Positions 1-35,330 of a DNA stretch of 64,000 nucleotides are shown one piece after another (the stretch's first letter is position 1; the number at the start of each line of letters is the position of its first letter). This stretch comes from Cyprinodon diabolis (Eukaryota; Chordata; Actinopteri; Cyprinodontiformes; Cyprinodontidae), in assembly GCA_030533445.1 (NCBI GenBank), contig CM060065.1, positions 19,748,974 through 19,812,973 on the forward strand, given 5' to 3'. Position numbers and translations under genes: made by a program. The notes below the pieces were generated by a model. That model was not told where the DNA came from, made no database searches, and saw only the letters and a program-made list of their open reading frames with translations.

Positions 1-23019
<23,019 letters not shown>

Positions 23020-25360
23020 GCACAGCCATGGGACGGCATGGCCTCGCACGGTCCGCTGAAGGACAGTTTTGATATCAGGGTCACATGGTCTATGCATCTG
23101 ACCAGCCAGCTGCCTCCTGACACCTTTTCTTTTGAAGGCACATGTGGGTGAATACCAACATTGGAGCTGACCTGGAGCCTAGATATTTTTGATGCATGCC
23201 AAACTTTGTAAGGTGATGGTTTTGAATTGAAACTTTTTATTAATATCAGAAATATCAGTTAAAAATATGTAAAGCTATAATCAATGGCCAGCATCAAGTT
23301 CTGTTTCCTCCTTCTGTTTTTTTTTTTTTTTGTCAGCTACAAATTTGGAGGCTGAAGTATCGACTCCTCCCAGAACGCACAACTCTTTATCATTTTAGAA
23401 CCTTTTTTTTCCCACCTGCAAATACTGTTAAAACTGGCATCAGCGACTCCAGGGAATAGAATACTTAAAATGGTCGTTAAAATACTTCAGTGAGAAGAGG
23501 GACTGGTTGGCTGCTGCAAAAACTGATCCCCAATAAAAGGAAGGATTGGACTTCATATCAGCCCATTTTTCTCCCCCTTCCTTTTCTTGAATAGTTCAGC
23601 CTTCCTGGGGGTTTACAGTCTGGTTTTTGGACACTGAAAATGTCATGGTGCCTTTCTTTATGTACCTTACCCTTTTCAGATGGAGCTAAAAGGAACAGCG
23701 GCAGGGTTTCGACCCTGCAGAGTTTGTAGCACCCATCCTCTCTTGCAGCCTTTTCACTCAAGAGTCGGAACGACGCATCATGATTCATCCAAGCACCATG
23801 TGCTTTCCACATTTAGCCTCCATTTCACCAGACTTCACCGACAGAAACATGCCTGTTATACAACAAAACGTTCGCTCTGCATCATCTGCAGTGTTTAGAA
23901 TGCTGCTCAAGTACATGTGTCATAACATAATGTAAATACACTCGTACTATAAAGACATGAACATGCAATAGGGATATAACAGAATTTATCTTTATGTATT
24001 TTGCATATATGCATGTCTTCTAGCTTATACGGAAAGTTGACTTTAACACGGAAAATGATTTTTTTAGGTTGTTTCAGTTTCAAAGGTTTTTTTTCTGAGT
24101 CGTGCTTTGGAAAAACGTCCACAGTTGAGTGTGTTTGTGTTTTTAAATGAGTGTGCGTTTTTGTTAAGATACATTTCCCACCTGAGCATTTCTCCCACCA
24201 CATTTGAAAAAAAAAATAAAATAACTGCCTTTTAACGGGCGTGTGTTGGAAAGGACCACACCAGTAGGATCAGCTGATTTTTAAACAGTCTCCCTGTTAC
24301 TCAACTTAACATTTACTAATTTTTTTTAAATATGGCCATATTTGAAGACAGATAAATTTCTGATTGGATGCAGCTTAAATATACCAAATTTCACAAAATA
24401 CATAAGATATCCATTATTTGCTTCTCTGAAAGTCATCAAAAAATTATTTTAAAAATAGTTTACAGATAGATTTTTTTTTTTTTTTTAAGGACTGAACAAC
24501 GTTTGGCCTGAATCAAGCTATAGATAAAGCTTGGGAATTATATAAATTTATGTTCATGTTGCTGTTTTTTTTTGTGTGTGTTTTGCTTGATGTTTTATAA
24601 AGCAGAGATATGATCTATTTTTCTTGGTTAAACCAAAGAATTAGTTTTCTTAAGCTGGTTTCAATTTCAGTATGTTAAATAAATTGGAGGGATATTTATT
24701 AGGTGGAAGAAAAAATAATTTTTTTTCAAACTTGTTAAGAGGAAGGCTTTGGTTTTAACCTTTCATTATTTTTGTCTCTGTTGGCTGAAAGGTTTACATT
24801 AGAATGTAAAGTATCTGCTTCAGGGTTTCTAGACTTCTGAAGAGTGCGATTGTGAATTGGGTGTGAGATCTTGTGATTCTGTTTTTAGCTGGAAATTGTA
24901 TCACTTTCTGCATTTGCCACAGTACAGACCTCTTCAATCTGTTGGATGGAATGATTAGTGACAGCCTTTTTATTTCTGTCGTCTTTGGTGCATTTCTTAT
25001 TTAAACATATGCTGTGCTCACTGGTATGTGTTGCCAATTACGGTCTCTCCAAAAATGGCCTTAATGTTTCACCACAGGACTTCACCTTTGACCTCTGACA
25101 CCAAACGTATATCTGTTGCTGTCGCTGGTGTTTGGAAGAACTTCAGGAATGCTCGCTATGGATGTTGAGTGTTTATAGCCATAAAATCTAGTAAATCCTA
25201 TACCTTAACTGAATGTTTTGAGTTAAAGATGTACTCTCTTGACATTTTTATCCTTTTCGGGATTATGTGAGAAAAACATGAGCAATTATTAAACCTTTTT
25301 GAGCTCACATGGAAAAGTCGAAGAAAGTTCACTGAATAAAATAATAAAGCAGACTTCCTT
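23020..25360 (+). other. tpp2 3' UTR and downstream flank
   Basis: Sequence after the TAG stop at 23017-23019. AATAAA hexamers at about 23532, 24217, 24676 and 25336 could each end the mRNA, so I cannot fix the length. The stretch is T-rich in the sense direction, as long vertebrate 3' UTRs often are, and shows no other feature. Confidence 0.5.
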
Positions 25361-25489
25361 TTGTCCCTTTTTGTATTAAGAGATCACAAATGACACATTT
25401 CACAAAAATGGTTACAATTTACAGTTTGGTTTACATTGTAATGATTAACTGCCATCAAAAGCTGTGTTTTATTTAACATTCAAAATCTA

Positions 25490-26440
25490 AGACCAGCATG
25501 AGATTAATTTCCACAGTAATGCAGATGATACTCAGCTATACTGTATCCGTCTATAAATGCAGATGAAACAAATCCGTTACATAGACTACAGGCATGTCTT
25601 GTAGACATAAAAACCAGGACGACTTAATTTTCTGTTCCTGAATCGAGACAAAACAGAAGTTACCATCTTTGGACCAGAGTATTTGAGGAAGAAGGTGATT
25701 AGTCAGTCACTTTATTTGGATGGGATTAAATTGATCTCAGAAAATAAAGTAAAAAATTTTTGATCAGGACCTTATTTAAATCCTATATCAAAGAGGTCTC
25801 TATAATTTCCTTCTTTTATCTGTGGAATATTGCAAAATTAGAAATATCCTGTCCAGGGATGATGCTGAGAAACTAGCCCATGCATTTGTTACTTCAAGGC
25901 TGGACTATTGTGATTCTTTAATATCAGGTATTCCACAAACTGTACTTAAAAGCCTAAAGTTGATCCAAAATGCTGCAGCCAGAGTTCTGATAAAAATTAA
26001 AAATGGATAATTTCTCTCCTATCCTAGCATCTCTTCAATGGCTTTCTGTTAAATCAAGAATATAATTTAAAACCCTCCTTCTCACATATTAAGCCTTAAA
26101 TGGCCAAGCTCCATCTTATATCAGAGATCTGATTGTTCCTTATCTTCCTAACAGAGCAATTTGCTCTCAATCTGCAGGTTTACTAGTTGTTCCTACAAAT
26201 TCTAAAAATAGAATGGGAGGCAGATCTTTTAGTTATCAGGCTCCTCTCCTGTGGAACCAACTACCAGTTTTAGTCCATCCTGTCTACTTTTAGGGCTAGA
26301 CTTAAAACTTTCATTTTTGATAAAGCTTATAGTTAGAGGGGCTCAGGTTATCCTGAGCTATCTCTATAGTTATGCTGCTATAGGCTTAGACTGCTGGAGG
26401 ACATAGGGACCCCTTTTCATCATTCTGCTTCATTCTATCA
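25490..26440 (+). mobile_element. 3' fragment of an L2-type LINE
   Basis: Begins with INFHSNADDTQLY, a reverse transcriptase YADD motif with Tyr changed to Asn. The C-terminal segment SRLDYCDSLISGIPQTVLKS / LIQNAAARVLIK follows at 25890-26000. The usual SLQWLSVKSR-, QAPSYIRDL- and APLLWNQLPVLV-like pieces continue to about 26310. The end resembles the 16340-16400 copy (tatgctgctataggctt). Frames are broken. Confidence 0.75.
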
Positions 26441-27524
26441 CTGTTCTCCCATTCTGCAGTATTTGTTTGTTTAATCTCTGTCCAATACTTGGAAATTAAA
26501 AATGTAAACTTAAGAGTTCTATTGGAGGACAGAACAAGACGTAATAACTTTACCACTGCATAAATCAAGGTAAAAGGTATTACAGAACAACTGTCATTTT
26601 CCTAACATGCATAAAAAAAACAAAGTGTCTCTATAAGAAATTTGTGAAAAACAAGGTAAAACATTTTTTATTAAAATATAACCGTCAGAACAATTTTGAT
26701 GAGGCACATCTTGCAGACCCCGTAGGACACATTTGTTTCACGATTTTACCTTGGTTGCTGAACGTGGTGTTTATTTTCATGTTACCAATAAATGGCAACT
26801 TGGACAATAAAGGGTTAAAACTTGAATCTTTCTTTGGGTTTTAATTAACCAATCACCAGCAACCCTGAACCCCTCCCAGTTTATGGCAGTTTGCTGGTTT
26901 ATACCACAAAGGTTTGTATTAATTTCAACCCAAATGTGTGCCTTAAAGCATTTTCTTATCTAGGAAGGGTTATAATGTTATTTTTAACCAAATGAAAGCA
27001 TTTATGCAGATTATTTGCGATATTTGTCAATCTTAGGAGTTGATGTTACTGTACAACAAATTCACCACAGGATTGGAGGAACCAGCGCTGAAAACGATGA
27101 TTATGACCCTGATATCAGATATATGTTAGGAAAATAGAGAACGAGTCAGATTTTTTTTATTTTTATGGAAGGGTTCCCCAAAAAAAAAAAAAAACTGAAA
27201 CAGAAGAAGGTTTTTAGGTGACATCTGAGTGATCCAAAATATTTTTGGGGTAAAGTCTTTTGCACAGATAAACCCTCAACTTTCCGGCTGTAGCCTTGTT
27301 TGGTATAAGCGAATGGAGCTCACCAACAGCCAAGCATGTTGGTAGAGAAGTAATGATTTGGGATAATTTTGCAGCCTGAGAACTAGGCAGACACTGAGAT
27401 GACTATGAACTGTATATAACCATTGTGGGAGACCATTGGTGCAATATTTTGCTAAATTTAGAACAGTATCTGATAAAGCATGACCGAAACAGAGCAAGAC
27501 CAACAAAAAATGTTCTGTTAAAAC
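26440..27524. other. Intergenic, possible decayed transposon
   Basis: Mostly unrecognised AT-rich DNA. About 27280-27440 reads as a broken Tc1-like or similar transposase (a HVGREVMIWDNFAA-like segment on the + strand), too degraded to define. Confidence 0.35.
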
Positions 27525-27840
27525 TAGTGTTGCACCGATACCGATACCAGTATCGGACGGGACCCCGATACTGCCCTAAAATGGTGGTATCGGTATCGGC
27601 GAGTACCAACAAAGAGGGCACCGATACCATTTTGAGAGCCATAAGTTTATTCAACTATCGTCACCCACTCCTGGTAGGCAATAAAAAGTTCTACTGGATT
27701 CACTTTGTATTAGATTTTTTCCTGCTTCACAAAGGTAGGCAGCAGCTTGACAAAGCCATGATGGCAATTATTTTACATTATTATGGTATCGGTACCGGGT
27801 ATCGGTATCGGGGCCAAAAAATGGCATCGGCGCAACACTA
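27525..27840. mobile_element. Short hAT MITE
   Basis: A 316-bp element with ends tagtgttgcaccgata and tcggcgcaacacta and an exact 8-bp flank duplication gttaaaac (27517-27524 and 27841-27848). Internally it repeats the word cggtatcgg / ccgatacc many times on both sides, so it can fold. Three open frames cross it, none protein-like. Confidence 0.9.
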
Positions 27841-28103
27841 GTTAAAACAGAAATGAAAATGGAAATCTGTAGTTTATGGTGTAAACCTTCAAAGATTAGC
27901 ATTATTTGTACAAATCCAAACCATTGTAACAAATATTCAGAGGTTAATAAAAAAAAAAAAAACTGATGATAGAACCCAGGAAATGAGAAAGTTAAACGGA
28001 TTAAAAGCAGGAAACAATTGTAAAACTGAGTTTAAGCCAGCATTTGAACAAGTCAGTGGGCATCCAGATACAAAATGGTCCAACATTAAGTCTTTAAACT
28101 TCC

Positions 28104-30490
28104 TCAGGCTTTCAGCCTGCACCCAGTGGGCCTGCTCAGTCTGTTCCTGTCACTTCCATCTCCTTCCCTACTTGTTGCCATGAATATCTTCATGTCCCCT
28201 TCTTCAGTCAGTAAACTTGTGTGAAAAGCTTTTTTAAAGTTCTCAGTGAACACCAGATCAGTCTCAAACCTGACCTTGTTGGCCCAGATCAGCGTTGTTC
28301 CTGGTTTGCAGAAATGCTTCATAGTGACCAAGAGCTCATCCAGGAAGTCGTGATGGTAAACGACGTCGGCTGCCAATACGTAGTCGTACCTGTAGACAGG
28401 TGAAGGGTAGGCGTGCTCCATGTCGTAGCCCCAGGTCAGAGGGGCCACCTGAGGTGTGTGTCTGCAGCGGCCCCTGGTGTTCCTCATCAAGTTGGCTCGG
28501 AGGTTACCTAACACCTCTGGAAGGTCTGTGGCTGTGACCGAAGCTCCTGAACATAGGAGAGAGACAGAAAAAAACCCCTGCTTATTTGCAAAAGGTCATG
28601 ATGCTGCTAACATTAGTACCTACTTTTTAAAAAATGACCAAAATAGGCTTTATTTGATGTCATTTTTGTAACCTTGCCCTGTAAATTTCATAATGATCAT
28701 GACTGGGAAGCTTTTGAGGCACTTCGATTGTGCAGTCCACATGTATTCGGTGGACCTGACAAATTCTTGGATGCTCAAGACATTTTTAGGAGTAACTTTG
28801 GAAGAATGGGATACCAAGAAGGCCTTTAAAGCTCTACTGTCTATTTATGACCAAAGCAAACAGCTGGGGCTTCTTTCTGGCCTAAGGTTGGGCTTGTTTC
28901 CAGTAAATGTGGCAAGGACTGCTCCTTGTCACTAATGCTGTTTGTGTTGTTCATGGAGATGAGCTTAAGGCATAGTTTTGGAGAAGATAGTTTCTAATTT
29001 AGGAAATGTAGAGTCTTCTTTGCATTCTTGATTATCGCAATGGATCATCAGTTGAGGAGCAACCAGCATAGAAGCATCTGGAATTGGTTTCCTGCACAGG
29101 ACATAAGTCTGATACCTCCGAGTTTGCCACTGTCAGACCAGGAACATGCTGAAGGGAGTATCCTTTTTGGATGGGGGGCAACCCAACCAAAAATACCAGC
29201 TTATTAAGTCTTCCACTTCTGGTCAAAACGTGTTTTTTTCTGAGTCAATTTCTGATTAAATGTCCATAGTGACTGCTCACCCAGTAGACTGGCCACTATG
29301 GCTACCAATCCAGTTCCTGCTCCTAGTTCCAGCACCTCTTTTCCCTGTAGGTCCACTGTGTGTTTGTTGTTTTGAAGGTAGGAGCACAAAGCCAGTGCCT
29401 AAAAAAACATAAAAAAGACCCAAAACAAAATGGTTGATCTGATTAGGTCAATAAAGGTTATGCAGACTTTTTCCTAACTTAAAAAAACAAAGTGTGCACA
29501 GAAAGACTCACAGCTGGCCACATCATTGCTCCGAATGAATCAATAGATTCATATATGACGATGTCCTGTCCTACGTAGTGGTAGATGTCTTTGTCAGGGC
29601 GGCATATGATGCTTGGAGCCCAGTTCCGCCGTACGGCTGTCTGGTTCAGATGCTCCTGCTCTGCAGGGACCAACAGACATCTGCTGTAACTTGGTTACCA
29701 AACACAAGATGTAAAATATTGAATCAACAGCTTGATATGGGCAACTACAAGGAATGCATGCAACTTGTTTTACATAATTTGATCGACAAATAAGCAAGAT
29801 TATAAGAAGAAAGAAACTCTCTTCCTTTAAAGGTCAGACACTCTGCACCACAAGGTCCAGCACCTTAGTCCTCTGTGCTATCTCAGGAAAGTTATGCTTT
29901 GGCTTCACTAGTTTTGGCTTTCACTTACATCTCAGATTTATGTCACAACAGTCCTGCCAATCTCATTAAAGCTGTTTTTTTCACTTTAGAGTCTGCTGGC
30001 AAATGAGCACGTATGTCTTCCAGTAGAGAAGAGAAAGATTAGCAGCCAAAACAAACACCCAACAGCTCAAAACATGAATAAATTCCCTCTATGTACTACT
30101 ATTTCTTTTAAGCTACAGGCACTCTATGCAAGCCAAGACATTGTATTCATGGAGATTTTGGTGAGTACACTTTGTTAAACATTTCTAATATGCAAACAGC
30201 CCTGGCATATCTTTTGATGGATGAATGTCTGATTTGCACTGGCAAATAGCTCACCAGAAATGCTTTCAACAATCTCCTTCTGTTCATCAGTTTTACTGTC
30301 TTCTGAGGTCACCGTTTCCTCTTCCTCACTTTTGAGCTTTTTTTCTTCTTCTACCTCCTGTTCTCCACTATCTTCCAGTCTATCAGACCCCACCTCCTGA
30401 CAGGCACAGTACAGTTTGTCATCACAGCTTTCTTCCTCTCCAGTCTTCTCATCCTCTTCTCCCAATTGATTTCGAGATTCTGATCCATTT
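28104..30490 (-). CDS. mettl21c: METTL21C-like lysine methyltransferase, downstream copy (start unresolved)
   Basis: Class I SAM-dependent protein-lysine methyltransferase of the METTL21 family. Exons: about 30490-30255 (acidic N-terminus, GEEDEKTGEEES through EIVESIS, donor G|gtgagc), 29660-29512 (EQEHLNQTAVRRNWAPS to SFGAMMWPA), 29398-29281 (SAM-binding VLELGAGTGLVAIVASLLG) and 28546-28104 (ATDLPEVLGNL, then YDYVLAADVVYHHDFLDELL, stop at 28104). Exon phases agree with the two neighbouring paralogues. The ATG at 30488-30486 lies one base out of frame with the acidic exon, and that frame contains no other ATG. So a further 5' exon, a non-AUG start, a frameshift or a sequence error is needed; pseudogene status is possible. 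The last exon carries a tract nearly identical to the upstream copy. The C-terminus ends RPTGCRLKA. Confidence 0.75.
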
Positions 30491-32075
30491 CAAAATGTCC
30501 TTCCGTACTTGTTGCCATGAATATCTTCATGTCCCCTTCTTCAGTCAGCAAACTTGTGTGAAAAGCTTTTTTAAAGTTCTCAGTGAACACCAGATCAGTC
30601 TCAAACCTGACCTTGTTGGCCCAGATCAGCGTTGTTCCTGGTTTGCAGAAATGCTTCATAGTGACCAAGAGCTCGTCCAGGAAGTCGTGATGGTAAACGA
30701 CGTCGGCTGCCAACACGTAGTCGTACCTGTAGACAGGTGGAGGGTAGGTGTGCTCCAGGTCGTAGCCCCAGGTCAGAGGGGCCACCTGAGGTGTGTGTCT
30801 GCAGCGGCCCCTGGTGTTCCTGCTCAGATTTACTCTGGTGTTGTTTAAAACCTCTGGAAGGTCTGTAGCTGTGACACAACTACCTGAAAAATAAACCAAC
30901 AATCAAAAGCATAAAGGAATAAAATTGCTGCTGTTTAAGAATCTGCTGACAGATTCGTATACGCTCACACACCGAGGAGTGCCGCGACCACAGACACAAG
31001 GCCAGTTCCTGCTCCGATTTCCAGCACAGCTTTGTCTGTGAGATTAAGTTGATCCCGATGAGTATCCAGGTAGTGGCAGAGAGCTAAAGCCTTGGGGAAA
31101 CAACAATATCCTCATTGTCAGTATGCAAACCGCTTATTATGTTCACAAAAAAGTGTCATAATGTCAGTCATCTATCAGTTTTCATCATTGCATGTGTCAG
31201 ATGTGGAAACTAGAGCAGTTTGTTTTCAACAGTGATTTTCCCACAAGCACAATGTTAATACTAAAACATTTGAACATACTGAAAGGATCCCATGTAACTA
31301 TATGTTTGCACACAGAATCTGCAATTTCATTGTGCATCTATAGTGATTCCCACATTGCAGTGGGTTAGGGTTGGGAGTTGAGAGGATTTGCTACTAGCTC
31401 AGGGTTGATTTTCGAGAAAAACCCCAATAGAAATAATAGAAACAAAAAGTGAGAAGTGTAGAATTTTGCCTAGAATTCTTTCATCATGCGCATAGAAAAG
31501 GAAATCTAATTGATGTAATTTACATCAAAATGTTTCTGAATATTTCAAACCCTCATGCTTGAAAGTGTATCAAATCATCCGAGTCTAAAATGAACATTTA
31601 GTGGTTGAATTAGAACAAGTTTAAAGGATATGTCTTTCATGAGCGCCCCTAAAGTTGAATGTTCTTTCTAAAGAGAAGCATGGCTGAAATTATACTGCTC
31701 TACAAGGATTTTTCTACAAATGTCACAACCAGCACCACTCACCCCGGGCCATATCATGCCTGCATATGAGTCCAGACCCTCTTCGATGACTATCTCATGG
31801 CCGACGTAGATGTACACCTCTTTTCCCACTCTGTTATAAAAACATGGACCCCAGGTGGCCAGTTTTTGTTGCTTTCCCTCAGTTAATTCTGTTTGTGGAT
31901 CATCTTAAAGAAATAAATATGGTAGTTTCAAAAGCAATGATGAGTAATCCTAACATTGATACTGCAATGGTTAAAAGTTACCTTTGTTGTCTTCTTCCTT
32001 TTCTTCAGCCTCATCTTTCTCCTTTTCATGTTCACCCCCTGTATCTTCCACAAATGGCGAACACAAACCTTCCAT
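30351..32075 (-). CDS. mettl21c: METTL21C-like lysine methyltransferase, upstream copy
   Basis: Four coding exons with consistent phases give 301 residues. Exon 32075-31982 encodes MEGLCSPFVEDTGGEHEKEK and an acidic run. Exon 31903-31743 reads WGPCFYNRVGKEVYIYVGHE through SYAGMIWPG. Exon 31090-30973 reads ALALCHYLDTHRDQLNLTDK then VLEIGAGTGLVSVVAALLG, the SAM-binding motif I. Exon 30883-30351 reads ATDLPEVLNNT, then the family DYVLAADVVYHHDFLDELL motif. Human METTL21C is 264 residues. The extra tail after MATSTEG (HFEMDQNLEINWEKRMRRLE on) is read out of frame through sequence that looks like the first exon of the downstream copy, so it is probably not the ancestral end. No intron splits the last exon where mettl21e has one (36865/36578). 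The likely setting is muscle, where mammalian METTL21C is expressed (family knowledge). Confidence 0.85.
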
Positions 32076-34544
32076 GTTGAAGTACTTCAGGATGTTGGGA
32101 AGAAGGTAGTTTTCATTTAATTTCAATTTCTAATTATCACTTATGCCTTTATTTATATTAAGCAAAAAAGATAGATAAGATAGATAGACCACATTTTGTT
32201 TAAAAGTTTAATTAAACGTCTTTCTTACCTGTTAGTTTTGAGCCGATGTGGCTTTAATTCCCATTTAAAAAGCCCCAACTGTGTCTGGACACCTTGGAAG
32301 GCAATGTTATAGACCCTCAGCATCCAGCAGGACACTCCCATCATCATTACAAGGGCAGAGGGGTATTTTTAGAGCTGTGCTCATTAGGAATAAACACAAG
32401 GCTTGGTAGGGGGCATAAAGGTTCAAATGCACAAACAAAAAAGAGATGGAGGAGGAGCCAAAAGGAAGAAGAAACTAAGCCGTAGTAAGTTTAGTAAGCT
32501 TTGCTTCAGCTGCTATTTGTTGGTGGTCCATGTGCAGATGAGCAGGAAGGGGTCCTTAACGTGATAGGAAAAGAGGAAATAATAAATTAGGTTTAAACAG
32601 ATCTAAAACATGATGCTAATGTGACAATTTTACTGCGTTTACTTGGTCTAATACACCTAAAGGAAAACATAGGATGGGTTTTAGTCTGTAGCAAAACCAA
32701 GGATATGATTTCTGTTTGGCCTGGTGGTATCTTGGCAGGGAGCGGATGAATGTGTGTGTTATCACTGTTCACTCTGTTTGACACCCATACGCAAAGTCTG
32801 AGAATGGACATGTGCTGAATATGTCACGATTAAAAGGTAACCTGATAAATGGTGTATTGTTTACTAAACTCTTAAATCCTGGAATACATTCATCAAACCC
32901 TCTATGCATATTTTAAAACAATTAACTGACAGACAGTAATATCGATGGTTATTTTTTAACGCAAGAAAAAATACTGTTTCTGGAGTCACAAAAATCACTA
33001 TTAGTAAATAGTTTGGGTTCTTTTTTCTGCAAAAGAGCTCTAAAACTCGGGTGGGGCAGTTGGTGAAAACAAACAGTCTATTTAAAATTAGTCACGTACT
33101 CTGGGATGCCTTCATGTCGCTTACTTGCTTTTCCAGCAATGGCCTCAATTGCTTCAGCAGAGATGGGGGGTAAGAGGATCAGGCTGGAATGCATCCCGCA
33201 CGTATCAAGCTGTGGAGAAAATAAGGGGGTTCCAGTGTCAACAACGTCTGACGTCTGCTCCCAGGGTCAGGAATTCTCATCTACAGATTTCAAATCCCAG
33301 AATTTTGCTCTTCTCATTTGCTTTTTTTTAAAGCTCATAGCTATAAAGTCACTAATTTTGTTAATCAGGCTTAGTTCTTCAAGAAATGGCTTTTTTGCCT
33401 GATGACAGAAAGAAAATGAACTCTAGTCGTTGAAGAAGTTTCTTTTTTTTTTTTTTTTTATTAACAGGTTGTCAAAAGAGTAATAAAGTTAATAGATATT
33501 CCCATATGACTACATTCAGACTTCAGCTGTTGGGTATTTATTTGTCTTGACAAAGGCAGGGGTATTTACTGCCTGACAGCTTAAATAACCTGCTTCCCTT
33601 TAATCCATCTCTTTAACACAGCTTGGTTGACATGCATCCACCAGAACCACCAGGAATGAAGCGACAGAAAACTACCCTTTAAAGCTCGGGGGATTTGGAA
33701 CGATTGAAGTATCAAATTTAATGGTCACATTTATAGCAAGCTGACTCAAACTTGCTCCTTCCCATGTAGTCAAACTAACTGGTGAGTTTCCAGAATATGG
33801 AGGAAATTAGTCCTGCTGTGGTGTTCAAGTTACTTTAGCAGCAAACATGCTGCCATTAAAGGAGAACTAAAGGTGTGATGTTTACCCTGTGCCCCTAAAA
33901 GTGCTGAGCAGGTGATTTCTGACTTTTACCAATTTAATCATGCTATGAAAACATACAAACATAACATTCACTGAAAGACTTTTGTATAAATTAGTCTTAA
34001 AATGATTGATCCAAGATGTTTCATATTCACACGTCACACATCTAGATTTCACCAATAACCAAAAAACATTGCAGGCAATTTTGCTTTGCAGAGATGATTT
34101 TTAAAAGGTTATCGTCTTAAGGAGGTCCAGCTGCCCGGCGGAATCGAGTTGCTGATTTTAAGTGTGCACAGGGTGCTTAAAACGCTTTAAGACATAAACA
34201 GTTTTAGAAATGAAAAAACTTAGACTGACACAAAGCCAACCTTATAAAGCTGTCAGTCTGGTTTACAGGAAAAAAAATTCAAAACATGCAATATTTGCAG
34301 TTTTACACTGGGGGGTTGATTCAAAAGCTAATCTTAAAGTTAAAACCATGGTGGGTATGCTTTTTTGAAATAAGCAATTAGGAGTGCCTGCCATAGGTCT
34401 TTAGACAGCTTGTTTACAAAAAGTTAAAAAGAAGTTATATTTGAGAGAATACCACAACCATTTTAACATTTATGTTGACGTTCACCCACAATATGAATGT
34501 ATTGGAAGCACGCACAAGTACAGAATGTACAAGCAATCAGCTGG

Positions 34545-34680
34545 TTTTGCTTAGATAAAAAACTTTGAATCAATCTGACTGTATGATCTGGTTGAATTGT
34601 CTCTGTAAAGTGCCTTGAGATGACATGTTGGGAATCGCGCTATATAAATAAACTGAATTGAATTGAAATTGAATTTAATG
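34545..34680 (+). repeat. 3' tail of an L2-mobilised LINE or SINE
   Basis: Reads tgaatcaatctgactgtatg, then the kind of tail seen at the end of the LINE at about 16990-17085 (tgtctctgtaaagtgccttg, then tataaataaactgaattgaa). It finishes in repeated aattga words. Only the 3' end is present. Confidence 0.6.
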
Positions 34681-35279
34681 CAATATGCTTTACACGTGTC
34701 AGTTAAAACTAAATCAAGGAATAACATACCAAATTATCCTATCCTACATTAAAACCGGAGATAAATGTAGAATTGAAACTGTTTTTATTTAATCTGCCTT
34801 ATCTCTGTGTTCCTGTTTTTATGTCGGTTGAAGCATGTTTCATTCCATTTTATTTTTATTTGACAGGACAATGCAAACTAACGTAGTGACAAAACAGTCA
34901 CTTAAATACTCCACATAAATTTTGTAGCTACAGTAGTTTTCAACTCCTGTCCCTGGTTGGGCTATTATGTACAATAGAATTTACAAACACAACTTCATGT
35001 TCAAAGAATTAAAAAAGGATAAAAATGTAGAACATAAATCTCATATACCACTATTACTTACTTAAAAAAAATTTAAACTGAGTACAATTCAGATTGGTAA
35101 ATAATCAGTTTTTTGTTTAGTAACTAACATTTTAAAATCAGCTACAGTTTTGACATCAGATGGTAATGAGCTCTAGAGCCTTTAACAGCGAAGGCCGTCT
35201 GTCCAAAACATATTTTAAAGTCATGGTTTGAGCAACTTCAAGTAACCCGGAGGATTCTTTGTCTCTAAACAAATGTACT

Positions 35280-35330
35280 TATTTTTATGCATTTAGCAGA
35301 ATCTTTTATCTAAAGCGACTTACAAAGTAA
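35280..35330 (+). repeat. Teleost interspersed-repeat core motif
   Basis: The stretch tgcatttagcagaatctttt followed by atctaaagcgacttacaaag is a slightly mutated form of a word I know from many dispersed copies in fish genomes. I cannot say from this window which repeat family carries it. Confidence 0.5.

Noticed and set aside
27425..27841. 138-codon frame
   Set aside because: Runs through a hAT MITE and reads its repeated words (YRYRYQYR); not a protein.
30351..30500. Tail of the upstream mettl21c copy (HFEMDQNLEINWEKRMRR on) as a conserved C-terminal extension
   Set aside because: The other frame of the same DNA is the convincing acidic exon of the downstream copy, so this tail is most likely read-through, not a conserved domain.
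30495..30848. 117-codon + strand frame over the mettl21c last exon
   Set aside because: Antisense of the methyltransferase exon; it recurs at 28221-28403 only because the exon is duplicated.
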